64,000 nucleotides of DNA from Siphlonurus alternatus (GCA_949825025.1 OX463778.1:48384829-48448828), one strand, 5' to 3'; positions 1-13,240 are shown, counted from the stretch's first letter. The notes: generated by a model not told the origin, from the sequence alone. Numbers and translations: made by a program.

Positions 1-1226
1 TGTTTTTGTAATATGTAAACAATATGTTTCATAATATAAATTCCTACTATATCTATATATTATTATTATTATACATAATATAATATACAGCAATTACAAG
101 AGTAATCATGGTATTTAGCATATCTATAAATGACCTTGCTTGTTTTACTGAGGGGAGGAGGATTTATGCAAATGTCAAAACGATGGTACGTGTAGTACGC
201 AGGAAATGAGAGAGCTGCAATTGGCTTCTCTTATTGCGAGGAATGGAGGAGATGGGGGAGCCACACACAAAAGCACTGCCAAAAGCACCGCCCGTCGGGT
301 TCCACCATATTTGCCTGACACGCATGCCAGTACACAGCCAGCTCGGCAAGGGGAGCTGACATAGCCAGGAATGTACATGCTTGTATTTTTTTTCCTCATA
401 TATACTTTTCAACTTATTCAATATATTATTTTTAATTCAAATGTAAAATAAAAATTCCTGTGTAATATTCTTTTTGAAAATGGAAATACATATATCATGG
501 TAAAAAAGAAAGGTTATACTTAATACAGGTATACACACGCATTATTTTTACAACTACAGCTCCTAATACGAAGTATTTTACTCTGAAATTAATCGGATTA
601 TTACATTGTGTCTTCAGACAAAATAACCACTTTGTTTTTGCTTTAAACTTTGTATCTCCAATAACAATCAATGAATTCAGTTCAGTCGTTATTCTTTCCT
701 TTTTTTCCTGATCTACAATCGCATGTATCCAATCATTATTTGTAGTCATCATTCTTGACAGGCTTCCTTGGAAGAAATGACAGCTAGAAATACTGTATGG
801 ATTCTTCACATATATTATTGATAAGAAGCACACAAGCAAATAATCATTTACCTGTCGTCATTCCTGTTTTTACACACAAAAAGTTCATACTGAGAAAAGC
901 AGCTGCCGCATTTAATTTGAATTAATTGTTTCAGTAGAATTTCAAATTTTGTAAAGGAAAACTAATGAAATATTGAAATTATTGTAAATTAAACTTCGAA
1001 AGGCGTTGCAGAAGTCAATTTTCAAAAGAAACATCTTCCATAAAATGTACATGTTAGCCTTAGTATTATCATGATTTCTTGTAATTTACATCATCTATCA
1101 GTGACCAGCGACTAATGAAACTTGAAGTTCAGAAATTTGTAACGCATCAAAACGAAGCGGGAACATAACCATAACGGGTCGAACCATAAATACCTGCCCC
1201 TTATAGCTGCTTTGCTTGAATGCCTA
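1..1226. other. Non-coding AT-rich stretch
   Basis: No gene is recognised. Most of the stretch is AT-rich. A GC-richer patch at about 180-370 has short open frames on both strands, none with recognisable protein character. The frame over 495-839 on the minus strand is also unconvincing. A moderately GC-rich lead-in at 1130-1226 runs up to the nested foldback element. Confidence 0.6.
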
Positions 1227-1852
1227 AAGGTGAATTTTCATGGGCGATTTCCAGCCTGCGACGCGACGCGAATAAAGCGCACTTGCTGTAACATCCATTG
1301 GTAGCCATATTGGGCGATTAAATGAAAAAGAGCATCGTAATTAAGGGCATTGGGTGTAGCACCGGTAGTTGGCAACACTGACGTATCTTCACCATGCTAA
1401 TTTTTGATCATTGCTCCTCGGAGTAATTTTTATGCTAGAGCTAAGCTGATTGCTGTAGTATCAAGATAATTAGTAGCCCAAGTGCACAATTTGGCTAAAT
1501 AAAGCCTGATTTAAAGAAAAGTATTTTTTTTATATTTTAGAAAAATGCATGTAAATTTAAAAAATTACTAAAAAATACTTTTCTTTAAATCAGGCTTTAT
1601 TTAGCCAAATTGTGCACTTGGGCTACTAATTATCTTGATACTACAGCAATCAGCTTAGCTCTAGCATAAAAATTACTCCGAGGAGCAATGACCAAAAATT
1701 AGCATGGTGAAGATAGGTCAGTGTTGCCAACTACCGGTGCTACACCCAATGCCCTTAACGCGATTACCGGCAAATTCGCCGCCGCATACGATTTCCCAGC
1801 TTTTACGTCAAATCGCGCCGCGTCGTCGTTGCCGCCCATGAAAATCCACCTT
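1227..1852. mobile_element. Outer MITE-like element, AAGGTG-ended, split by a nested foldback
   Basis: The left end reads AAGGTGAATTTTCATGGGCG and the right end is its inverse with one mismatch (CGCCCATGAAAATCCACCTT), so this is a non-autonomous DNA transposon with terminal inverted repeats. The subterminal DNA is rich in CG-containing words such as gacgcgacgcg on the left and gcgccgcgtcgtcg on the right. It contains AAGCGCACTTGCT followed by a GGTAGCCATATTG-like word. Both recur, in inverse orientation, in the element at 13241-13416, so the two are one family. Without the insertion at 1345-1754 the outer copy would be about 210 bp. No clear target-site duplication is seen and the superfamily is unassigned. 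It encodes no transposase. Confidence 0.85.
1345..1754. mobile_element. Inner near-perfect foldback element flanked by TTAA
   Basis: The left arm (1345-1530) and right arm (1570-1754) are inverse complements over about 185 bp. I count two mismatches by eye (gacgtatc versus gacctatc; tttgatcatt versus tttggtcatt). The loop is about 39 bp and AT-rich. The ends are GGGCATTGGGTG and its inverse, each next to TTAA (1341-1344 and 1755-1758). That fits a TTAA target-site duplication as used by piggyBac- and Kolobok-type transposases. It sits inside the outer AAGGTG element, so it inserted later. A transcript through it would form a very long hairpin. No coding capacity. Confidence 0.9.
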
Positions 1853-3068
1853 AATAAGTTAATAATATCTCGGCATGCGCTGTGATAGTATCACAGTAAA
1901 CTTTTTGATAATTCATCCCTATTGTACTCATCGACGAAATTGTTAAGGATTATTTTGGCGTAGTCATAAATCGTCTCTTTGTATTTTAATATTCACCTAC
2001 TTTATGAGTATTATAAATTAATATTTCAAATCAGAATATACTGTATAATACATTTCTCTCTTATTATATAAAATAATAAGATATATATATATATATATAT
2101 ATATTGTAATAATACACAACAAGTCAATAATTTTAAATTGTTAACTTTTATTTTATAGTATCGTAAAATAAAATACAAAAACGAGTAAAAATTTAAACAA
2201 TTAATCAATAATTTTGTAAGACATTGCAGCAAAAAAAAAAGTCAATTTTTTATTCTTTTCTCCGTACTACTTATTTCAATCATCACGCTATATAAACAAG
2301 TAATTCGTGACGCATGCAACATACAGAAAAGTGTGGAGAGCCTCACCATAGAAGTATGTAATAAACGTTCATCTTAAGAAGAGTATTAGTCCTCAATCCA
2401 TCACTCTAAGAAATTTAAAAAAAAGAGGAATTTAGTAATTACAAGTCTAGCTAAGGGTGTGTTTTTTTGTTTCCTGTGTATGTATGAATCATGTTTGTTA
2501 GACGAAAATATACCAGACCAGGTAGACTTTACATCGTGGCTCGAGAGGCTGGTGGCTCTAATGAGGTACTGGCGCCACAAACCTCCCCCTACTGTCACCT
2601 ACGTTGTTGCTAGCACCACCCACTTGCACCACTGAGACGTAAAACACACAGTGAAATGTAAATAATTGAGTTTATGTATATATCTCAGGAGTATATTGAT
2701 CAATATGACAACTTGAAAACTCATCAACGTACCTTATGTTCTATACATACTGAGTAGTATAGTAGTAACTTATAATTGTGTGTTTGTCATTAAAGCCACC
2801 TACATTTACATAACATATGTAATAATGATAAGGAAATGTTTCATACATTGTTGAAATATGTATATATTGTGTAAATATATATTGATTTAAAATTTTATTT
2901 TTATATAACTTTATATTTTTAAATTTATTTATATATTTTTAGTATACAACAAATTAAATTCTATGTAATTAAATAATGTTATTTAATTGTATGATTATTC
3001 ATATAAATAACATTATTTTTTAAAAAAGAGTTAAATGTAAAGTTTTAATTTAATAATAACAAATATAA
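1853..3068. other. Non-coding AT-rich stretch
   Basis: No gene is recognised. It holds an (AT)n run at 2081-2104 and a GC-richer patch at about 2400-2640 that includes a GGCGCCAC word near 2570. The rest is AT-rich with frequent stop codons in all frames. Confidence 0.6.
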
Positions 3069-3090
3069 TTATATATATATATAATTATAT

Positions 3091-3157
<67 letters not shown>
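3069..3157. repeat. (AT)n microsatellite, interrupted
   Basis: An almost pure AT dinucleotide run of about 89 bp with two small interruptions near its left end. Such runs mutate quickly in length and can extrude cruciforms. Confidence 0.95.
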
Positions 3158-3161
<4 letters not shown>

Positions 3162-6100
3162 AAACTTAACACACTACTAAATTTTGGTTTTTATAACAGT
3201 ATGTCTACTGTATATTTACTGGGCATTTAAAATGAATTTTGTAAGCTTTAAATTGATCCCTTTGAGACCACCACATTTTTTTTTGTTCCGTTTGCTTGAC
3301 CTGGCTTGTCTGGTTATTGCCACCTCAAAGCACACACCCTCTCTGGCACCTCGTCTCCTAGCGCCCTGCTGCCTGCTGGCGCTTATTAGAGGCGCCATCT
3401 CTCCTCTTGCTCCCTGGCTGTTGCACCAACATGAGCCAAGTGAGCTGACTTGTAATTGGATACCCACAATTCTTGGCAACTGCATGCAATGAGTGTCTAA
3501 AACTTTCCTTATAAACGTAATTTAAAATCTGATCTTTATTGTGTTGTGTGTTACCAACCAATATTATTAATAATATTATTTGTTGTTTTCTTTCTTGTTG
3601 ACGTGAAAAAATAAAACTTTTGAGACCTCTACAATTCCAATCAGTTATCACATAAAAAAGGATCTCTATTATATTTTTCACCGCACTTTTTTTTTTGTTT
3701 TCTTTATATTTATGTGGTGATATCTTAAAAAAAAATAAGAAAATGTACGATAGAAAAGAAGAGAAAATAAAAGTAGAAAAATAAGACTATATTTTTTTGT
3801 TAGGTGAAGTGGGAGTGAATTTTATCTTTCAGAACACGAATGATTTATTTATTTAAATGCTTACAAACCTAAGTCGTAGAACGTAAAACGTAGTTCCTTT
3901 ATGTCAACATCAAATGTTTGATGACTCACTTTCAACTTTACATTTGAGCCATGATTCGTGTTTGACAAGCAAAATAGTCTCCCGGTAAATTATATTTAGA
4001 TCGTACTTATTTTGTATCGTAAAAAAAACTATAGTATTCTGAAAGGTTTGTTTTTAAAAAATTGCTATTGAATTAGACCACATTTAATTTTTTGTACATA
4101 ATTTAAACCATTGTTTATTTCTTTTTTCATTTTTTTAAAAGTAAAAAAATATTAAAATTTGACAAAAAATAAACTAAAAAGTAGTAAAATGCTTTTATTT
4201 CCATTTGCATATTTACTTAGATTTTTGTTCATTTGTTTATTTCATAAATTAAATTTATTATAAAAAAAAAAATCCGATAGTTTATTTCCATGACACTGAA
4301 ATAGCTGTGAACATTATAATTATACTAAAACCTTTTGTCATTTACACTTGATTTGACAGTGAATTATAAACAATAGAAGTATTAACGCTAGCGTGCGTCA
4401 TCACGCTTTACATATGCGTGACGTCAGAGGCTGCTAACATAACCCAGGAAATTTTATGACAAATGATGTCAAGTCCCGTGTGAAAATGAAAGGGGGATCT
4501 TCGGAACCAAATAATTCCACTTTTCCGGTGAAGCCAATGTAATTCACGTATCTCATCTTAGTGGTGCATACATTCCAGTTTCTTAAAGAGAGAGTAAACC
4601 GTGTAAAGTTCAACAGACGTGCACGGAATAATAACTGCAAGTTCCTCCTAGTTCCATCTCGCAACTCGAGAAGTGAGAATTTCTCTCGGGAGTAAGAAAG
4701 AGAAGAGAGAGAGAGAGGAAAAAATAATGAAAGATGAAGAAAGGCAGTAAATAAATTTACAATTTTAATTATGTATTTTGGTAAGGATTTTTTACTAAAA
4801 AAAGCAAACTCTTCATTCATTATGTATTTTTTTATGAACCATATGGAATGCAAGAAAAATATAAATAACTTAGTTATTGGTTTTAATAAATTCGTTTGAA
4901 TACAATTGTTCTTCATTTTAATTTTTAAATTAAGTTGTCATGTTATTTTTATATTATCACATTATAGGGCAAAGTTTTACAAATAATCTTACAATCTTAA
5001 AATTCTTTTCGTGATATACATTCAATTTATTAATAAAATATACCAAGCGAAATTAATGAAATTTTTATATTCAAAGAAGTAGTATTTTATTGGTTTAAAA
5101 TCTTATTTCTTTAAATTAAAATATTTCATCCCATTCCTTTAAAAGCTAAAATATAATTAAATATTCTAAAAAGTTAGTGCAGAGAGATAGAAAAAAAAAG
5201 AAGAAAAAAAAAAATGAAGTTTTAGCTAAAAAGCGCTAGTGAGGTTGAGAACGCGAAATAATTGAAGAGCGCACAGCGACGAGAAAGTCCGGACAGCCGG
5301 GTATGTTGGCTCCTCGAGAGGGCAGTAAGATGAAGCAGCAAGCGCTCCCTGGCGCCACGTTATTTCGGCGCTTGCTTGACACGTCTACCTTCTAGGACAC
5401 GTACAACATCCGTCCTTCTTGTAGAATTTAATTAAATACCTGTTTCACACACAGACGTTGCTTTCTCAGTGTCAACCTTTTTTTTTATATTATTTTAAAT
5501 ATATATAAAAAAAAACTTTTTTTGAATTGAATGAAAGAAAAAGAAACCGTCATTTACTATGAACCGACTTTCCAGAAAGACAAAGGATCTCTTTTTGTAT
5601 GTATTGTAAAAGTATATAGATATACATTATACGGATCTCTCAGACGTCTTGGCACCACTAACTCTTTGCGTTGCTTTAGTGGGTGAGTGCGGGGCGGTAG
5701 AGGGAAGCGTGGTGCTATCCATGTCACCCTTGTTTGTGACAGCTCTTTCTCTCTACGTGACAATTCCTATGCAGAGCTAAATAACGTTTGCGTGCGGTAA
5801 GCAAGCAGCGAGTTTGCTGCTACTGTAATAGCTTCGGTATAAATTATACCACATTATAGTCTTCTCGTGTGGTTAATGAATTATTTAAGAATCATGCATA
5901 TTACACGTTCTTATTTGTTTACTTAAAAAATAACATTAAAAAACATATATATTACAGGTATGTTTTTATTTATTAATCAGATTGTAATTTATTATTACTC
6001 TAGGTCATATGTGTATTTTATGTAGATTTATTCGAAGCTCAAGGAAATATACTGTTTTATATATTTAAATATATAAATTGAATTAATGAAAGTGTGCTTT

Positions 6101-6722
6101 ACGTTAGTTTGTCTTATTACTAATGAGAAATTACTGTTTTACAAAGGTGAACAGTTTAAAGTACATTGTGTCACGTATTTAGAACATAAAATTGGTGTCT
6201 TGGAAAGGAACGAGCAAGAAAAGGAGTTGAATCGTTAGCAATGAGTTTTAACGAGCAAGCCAAAGCGTCCACTTTTGAGGTCTATTATGCAGCAACTGAA
6301 CGAGCACAGCGATCGGTTTTGCCTCTCTCTCTCTCCAGAGGAATCGCGTGAAGGAATTTGGAGCAAACAATTGGTGCTGGTGAGCATTTTCCAGTTGTAC
6401 GAGATGAGAAAAAAAAAGAAGAGCGAATTCCCTTCGATCATTGAGTTGCCTTGAAGATCGCAAGGAATGCGTTTTTAAAGAGACGCTAGCTTGTGTGGGT
6501 ACGTTCATTTCTATATTCCTTGGCTCTTCTGCTGCATCGTCGCCGCCACCAAGTAGATTCTATAGTGTGACAGATATAGTCATCCATTATATAAGCAGAG
6601 ACAGAAAGACGATTATCTATGAAAATTCCTTTTTACTTGAATGCACCAACACGATAGCAGCGTAACTAAGCGCTAATAGAATCTTCCACTTTTGCAAGTA
6701 AGATTCCTTCAAGGAAACTTAC
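3158..6722. other. Non-coding stretch with four GC-richer islands
   Basis: Islands lie at about 3290-3490 (with AGGCGCCATCTC near 3396), 4390-4700 (acgctagcgtgcgtcatcac and TGACGTCA words at its left edge), 5230-5400 and 5640-5800. A 160-codon open frame on the minus strand (4434-4916) overlaps the second island. Its plus strand is purine-rich, which removes stops from the minus strand, and the translation resembles no family I know. The remaining open frames are short. No promoter or gene is claimed. Confidence 0.55.
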
Positions 6723-6742
6723 TTTTTTTTTTTTTTTTTTTT
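6723..6742 (+). repeat. Poly(T) tract, 20 bp
   Basis: An uninterrupted run of 20 T. It could be the reverse of a retroposed poly(A) tail, but no SINE or gene body is visible beside it. Confidence 0.9.
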
Positions 6743-9012
6743 ACCATTATATACTATATGGTAAGAACAAGGCCATTAAGAACGATGTCTTGTCTTTTCA
6801 TATATATAGTATTATAAGAAAAGGTTAGATGCAATGTCGAAAAAAAGAGAAAAAAATAGGAAGTCCATTTATTAATACGTCAGAATTCGTCGAGCCGAGA
6901 GAGCAAGTTTGGGTGGGTGCTTGGTTGGACTCGACCCAAGTCTAATCCTCGGACTTGAAGCGAGGTGGGTTCGCTGAGGCGTATTTTGGTGAAGCGGCCG
7001 CCTGGTAAAACTCGAATGAAAGATGGTTCCCAAGCGCCCGCCAGTCAACAAGGGGAATCTGTAAAACTTGTGTGGCCCAATAAGCGCCCTAGCTAGGAAA
7101 AACCCAACCAACTTTGGATTTTTTTTTTATTTTACCTTAAATCAAATACATTGCCTTCATCCTTAACAAATCAATATATAAATATATTTCTCTCTCGCTT
7201 GTTAGATCACACGCCATTGATTTTATTACCCTGTATAAGAGTATAATTTAAATTTCTTTAATATGATAATATATAGCATACCTTCTTTTGTTGTTCAACT
7301 GTAAGATGATATTTTAATAAATGTTTATCGTTTTGACTCTCCCCTTCAGCTAACTTCATATCATTTCCCTCGATCAAATTTTATTGGTATTTTGAGAAGA
7401 AGATATTTTTTTTAATAAATGCACGCTTTCAGGCTGCTGCTTTATTATACCCAACATTTTAACAGATAATTAATTTTGTTATTATCAACTTTCTATTATA
7501 ATCTCCTACAAGGAAAGACTATATATATAATATTTTATATCTTGCAATTTTTTTTATAAAAAAAAAAGAAATTTTATAATTCTTTTAATTCATTTTTTTT
7601 CAACTTGTTGCACTAATTGAAAATAGTTTCAAATATTACATACATAACATGATGCCTTACGGGGTAACCCAGAAGCATTGTTACCATGGCCATCCACAAA
7701 TAGACCTACACAGCACTCGATTTGTAATGCACACTCCACTTTTGCTTCAGGTTTACTTTTTTTACCTTCCACGCACAATATTAAATAACAATTATAAATT
7801 AATTGAAATTTTTTTATAGAGAATTGAAATTAAATATATTAATTTAATTTTTTTTTTGTCATCATCCGGAAGTTATGATTAAAGTTTTTATGTTTCCTAG
7901 ACAAAACAATTAATCGTTAAAAGGAAAACAAGCAGAGAGGGTGCGAAATTAATTAAATTTCCTTTAACACTTTCATAAGAGCTAAGAGAGAGGTGTTGGT
8001 CCCGTTGATTAATGAAGGTAACGCCAGCAAGTTCATATCTGTGGCCACGTTTTCTCCTCAGGCGCTACTGACTTACGTAGTAGCTATCTCACCGTCGCTA
8101 ACACCACCTCCTAACATAGCGTCGTTTCCTAGTAGTAGTTCATCGTTCTTCCTTGCTTACAACAAAACTACACATTAATTTTTTAGCTACATTTAATATT
8201 TCTAAAATATTTAAGGTACAATTTTAGTCTAAAAACAAAAATGCTACATCTGTGCTACTTTGTATACCAATTCCAGTTCAGTGTTCCAATTATTTAACAT
8301 GCCTTAATGACGACGCAACATTTTTATCACAATGTTAGAAATGAGATGTTTTTATATTATTTACAATTACATTTAATGTTATGACATTAAATTTATACGT
8401 TGTAAATTGAAGTGAACGATATTAAAAAATCTAATTGTGACAGTTATAAATAAATGTAAATTTTTTATCTTTATTGTTAATCTTCTTTAATCTCGACGTT
8501 TTAGAAGTTAGCAATGAGAGTTATTGTGTTTTATAAATGTAATACAATAAATGTAGATATCAAAAAAATATTATTTTTCATTGTTTAAGCCAGAGTTTAT
8601 GCAGTAAATATGTCATTTAAAAAAACATTTCTATAAACATTTCCTTATTGCTTTTATCCTTTGATGTTTTAAAATTGAAATTAATGATACGCTTTTCTGT
8701 ATCAAAAGTTTTGAACATTTTTGTGACACTTCCTACGTACATTTCTAGTGACGTAATTCTCTGGATAAGTTTTTCAAGCGTGATATGCGTGATATGTCAC
8801 GTTTTTGAAGTCATGCTGGCGGGACGTCCGGGCAGTTTTGCCGCTACTGTCTGGCTTTGCTGCTCGAGTGTTTGGCTTGGAGAGGAAGTGGGGGGGAGGG
8901 GGTGACAAATGAGGTGCTGCTGGGGCCGCTACTACTGCGTTCACGGCACACAGACGCGAACTCTTCTCTCGCCCGGGCATGAGGAGTCTCCATCTCTCTT
9001 CTTTTCTTGATC

Positions 9013-9015
<3 letters not shown>
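6743..9015. other. Non-coding stretch with islands before a (CT)n tract
   Basis: GC-richer islands lie at about 6880-7110 and 8800-8990, with a shorter one at 7980-8160. The 8800-8990 island contains a G-run tract at about 8889-8903 and leads directly into the (CT)n microsatellite. A small hairpin with ATTTAATGT arms sits near 8370-8393. Open frames here are short and not recognised. Confidence 0.55.

Positions 9016-9103
<88 letters not shown>
9016..9103. repeat. (CT)n microsatellite, 88 bp
   Basis: A perfect CT dinucleotide run. It reads as (GA)n on the minus strand, where long Arg/Glu open frames are an artefact. In arthropods GAGA-type runs are binding sites for Trl/GAF and CLAMP-like proteins. 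The tract borders a GC-rich island on its left side. Confidence 0.97.
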
Positions 9104-9106
<3 letters not shown>

Positions 9107-12100
9107 CAATCCTTGGTAACATACAATAACTCTCGCTGAGCTTCTTGAGCTTTGCATCATTTGTTACCATTTGAAAAAAAAAAAAAGAAAAATGCGACGA
9201 TGTTTTTAAGGTAACACAAAAACATGACGCCCTTGATTCATTCTTTATATATATATTTTTTTAGAATTTTTACTACTACTGTTACTACCCATTTCTTTTC
9301 TGTTTCCTCAAATCGTTACTCGTCAACAGAATTGATACTACTTGTGCCATCGTTATATCAATAACAAAAAAAAAGAAGATGAAGACGAAAAAAATATAGC
9401 CGTTTCTGATCCACATCAACTTTATCAAAAATACAAAAATAGAAAAGAAAAATTATATCTTTCAAAGTCAACTCTTTATTTGATCTTACTTGATTGTATG
9501 AAATATCATTTATTTGGAATGTTTCTTTTTTTTTTTACATGTAAGGAAAGTTACTTTTTTATTGAAAAGACTATCTATGCAAGAATCTATTTTAAGAGAA
9601 CTTTTCTTCTAGCTTATTTTAAATCATATTAACGCTTAAATGCATTTAACTTCTTTTGAAGTATATAAATTCACCACAACTAGTTCTCTTTGACTTAAAT
9701 TATCAAAAGGTTGTGCAAATTCACGCGCTATGTCATTTTCTATATCTTTCAAAAGCTTCATATTTCCACTCACAAGTGCTTACATTCAGAAACCTGGGGG
9801 CCAAATCCACTCGAGCTAAAAGCAAATATTGACCTAAGCTTTGCACATCAACTCCGGTGTCGACCTTACAGCTCTCTCTAAATCTGCCCTGCAATATGCA
9901 AATACATATAGCCAAGTGAAACTTCAAACCCGCGAGACTGAAAAATAATTAACCTTATAGGTTTACTGTATCGTATTTAACTGTGGTGCTTTGATATATT
10001 ATTATTGCAAGTTGAATTAGGATTAGAGACAAAATATTGTAATTTAAAATACTGGAAGATGAAAAGATTTAATTCAGTATAAAATTAAAAAGCAGCAAGT
10101 TTAATCAGATATCAATACAAAATTTATAATTAATATATTCTTCATTATAGGGAATTTATTATACTGTGCATATTTACTTGGTATTTCTAGTTAAATATAT
10201 TTTAAGCCTAATTGGAGTAATGTTTTCATGGAAAAAAATGCTTTTATTTTTCAGTTTTAATTCGCTTGATATCCAAGAATATGAAAAAAATAACATGTAT
10301 TATGAACTCCCTTTTTTAAATTGAATGTTCATAAATAATGTAGAGAATTAGTTTATAAATTTTATGATACACGTACATGGATGTACTCATTATATTCTTG
10401 TTGGATAACATTGTTTGCTCAAAACAATAACCATATGATTACATCATAGTAAGGTAAGTTTTTCACCGTTAAAACTTAGATGTCTGCTACATTTTTGCAA
10501 CCAGCTGAAAAAGTTGGCAAACCTGAAGGCAAAATGTTCTGGCTACTGATGAATTTCTGTATTAATTGTTATTAACAAAAAGTTTGCTAAACAATGTACT
10601 GCTACAATATGTAAATTTATAACAATAAAAAATAACACAAATACATAGCTAGCCAGAAATAAAAAGGTAAAATTAATTTATTTTACAAAAATTCTGGTTT
10701 CATATAGGTTTGGATTAAAATAAAACAATGCGTTTTAAAAAAATATAATGAAATTTAAATTCAATTACATTATATTTCAATTTTTCAAAATTAAATATGG
10801 CCAGCGATATGCCTTGTTATTACAAGTTTTGCTATATTTATTTTCCTTCATAAAAAATAACCGTTTTTTTACATAAAAATAAAACAATACTTTTTGAGAG
10901 AATAATTTTCATACACTGGGTATTGCAAAATAGCATAGCATGTATAGCATGGCGGCAATTGATGAAGCACCTGCGTTGTATGCAACCAGCACGACACATT
11001 AGCGCTGAATTTGATATTTTTAACACAGTTCTGGACGCGCCAGTGAATTACCGCATGCCTCAGATTTATTACTGTCGTGACACGACCCCAGGCTAAGCAA
11101 TATTTTATATAAAATTATTGTTTACTTTACTATGTAGTAAATACTATAATGTTAACTGATATATAGCTCCAATAATATATTGTCATTCCAGTTATTGTTT
11201 CAATTTATTTTCTTTTTTGTTTACATCGTTATTTTTCATCCATGATGTGAAAGGAATCACATATTTTTCTATTTATTAATGTCTCGTTATATGATATGAC
11301 AAAGAGTTATAACTAGAAAAAAAAAAAAAAAGAAAAATGTTTGGTTTTTTATTCTTTCTTCCTTCAAGTTATAACTTAATTCTCGAAGGATAGTAAAAGA
11401 AATTGTTTTCTGACAACCTTCCCTAAGGATTTCTACACAAATAAGATTAAGGTGTACTATACAATGGTCAGTTGTTGTTATTTTTTTACTTTTTTTTTGC
11501 CCATTGAAGGTCAATCACATATCTCTACTGGGGCTTAGAAAACGGTTGTATCATACGATGCAATCCATCGCTTATATACTTGTAGATTTATTTTTATAGT
11601 TTTATTACATCTCTCTCTCTTTCTTTTTCTCTTTTTTTTTTGGGCTAGATTGTTCCGCCCTTCATTTTGTACACGTGCCGAGCAAACGCCGTGACATGGT
11701 GATGCATACTTAAACGTTCTTCTCTATTTTTTTATACTTCATATATATTTTTTCTTTCTCTCTCTTTTACGTTTTCAACTCGTTTCATATTTAAAAAAAA
11801 AACATCATTCATATTTTTTTTAAAGAATTTTAAAAACTTTTTTGTAATAACTAACCTAAAGATAAGCGTGAACTTTAAAATTGAACAAACCTTTAAAATA
11901 TATTGTGTGTATTAAGAAAAAAAATAACATAGCAAGACATGCTATGAATATTGTTTTTAGCTTAAAGAGTAAAAGAAAATCTCTTGCTTGCTTTGCTGGC
12001 TTACTGAATACACTCAAATTAATTTAATATTCCCAAACGGAAGTTACCAGAAATGCAACTTTTCTTGTCTGATTTTTTTTTTTATACTTTCACTTTAAAA

Positions 12101-12865
12101 CATAGAATATTATTACATATATTTAGTGTAAAATATCAAACTCATGATGAGAAAGAAGGCTAAAAACATTACACTTCCTGTTGGAATAACAAGTTAATTG
12201 TAGTGTAGTGGTTTGTTGGCTGCTACTGTTCAATGGTAATCTGACTAAAGGGTGCAAGTTGGCACATCACCAGGATAAGCCTCCCACCAAGATGAAACTA
12301 AGCTGGCTAGATCGACGCACTGTTCATATCTGCCGATAGCAGAGATTTTCCTCTCTGCATCAGATGAAGCAGGACAAAGATGTTGAAGCCTACTTCTTAT
12401 GTGCCTTGTGCTGCTTATAGCAGTAGCTCTAATAAGAAGAACAGGCCATGCAGCAAAGCTTGGGTCCAAATTACTTCGCCCTCTAAAGAACATTTGGATC
12501 AAAGCGAAAGAGAGAAAGAAGAATAGCACACATTTAATAAAATAATATATATATATATATTTTTTTTTTCATCTTGGTGTTTTAAATAAAAAAATACATT
12601 TCGATTGGAATGAAAAATATTATGTAATCTATAAGTAAATTTGATTATATAAAAACTTTTTCTAAGGAAGTAATATATATTATATATGAAAAATTATTTT
12701 TCAAATATAAAAAAAAGAAGAACTGGGAAAAAATAATAGAAAGAGAAACAGAATAATACAATTCTTTTTGAATATAATAATATATATATATATGTAAAGA
12801 AAAAAAAAAGAATACCACTACTTTTATTTAAAGTGCTTTGTCATTTCGTTCTTATACGTTTCTAG
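9104..12865. other. Non-coding AT-rich stretch
   Basis: No gene is recognised. Slightly GC-richer patches occur at about 9760-9930, 10900-11100, 11640-11710 and 12180-12500. A good donor-like AAG|GTAAGT at about 10453 has stops close upstream in all three frames, so it does not define a coding exon. Several pyrimidine-rich runs occur at 11610-11770. Confidence 0.6.
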
Positions 12866-12984
12866 ATTTTTCATGATTGCCACCCTCAAGTTTCTTCCGA
12901 CTGTTGGGCTAAATGGCAAGCTAAGCATTCTTATATGTTGGAGGTTAAAGCAGTAGTGGGGAAGGCAATCAGTATTCACTCCTG
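12866..12984 (+). other. Weak candidate exon (119 bp)
   Basis: A pyrimidine-rich stretch ending ttatacgtttctag precedes position 12866, and a consensus donor GTAAGT follows at 12985. Between them one frame stays open over 39 codons, starting at the first exon base. A stop (TAG, the acceptor itself) lies just upstream, as expected if translation enters by splicing. The piece is GC-richer than its flanks. A second frame is open for about 28 codons before a TAG. The peptide is not recognised, so it could equally be a non-coding RNA exon or chance. No partner exon can be joined with confidence. Confidence 0.18.
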
Positions 12985-13240
12985 GTAAGTTGGCAGCACA
13001 GATTTATTCCAAGACACGACGTGACTACCCTTCAACCCCCCTGCTAACTTCTCTACCCTTCTCTCTTCGTCGTCTCACTTTTTACATGCTTTACCACGCA
13101 AGTAACCTTCCTCCAACTTCTTTCATATCTTCATTCTACAATATATGCTACTGTCCTACAGTTGGAAGTTTCCACCGGAAGAAGTCGTTCTTACAAGCTT
13201 TCAAATTCAATATATATTTGTTATATATTACAATAGTGTG
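12985..13240. other. Spacer between candidate exon and MITE
   Basis: Moderately GC-rich at first, then AT-rich up to the AAGGTG element. Short open frames only, none recognised. Confidence 0.5.

Noticed and set aside
8889..8903. G-quadruplex
   Set aside because: G7 and G5 runs give only three separable GGG groups. The same failure applies to the purine tract at 40465-40485.
8774..9170. Arg/Glu-repeat proteins on the minus strand
   Set aside because: They are translations of the (CT)n microsatellite. The same applies at 16940-17305, 23785-23998, 48683-48931, 49133-49580 and 56912-57094.
10441..10460. Coding exon ending at AAG|GTAAGT
   Set aside because: All three frames hit stops within about 15 codons upstream.
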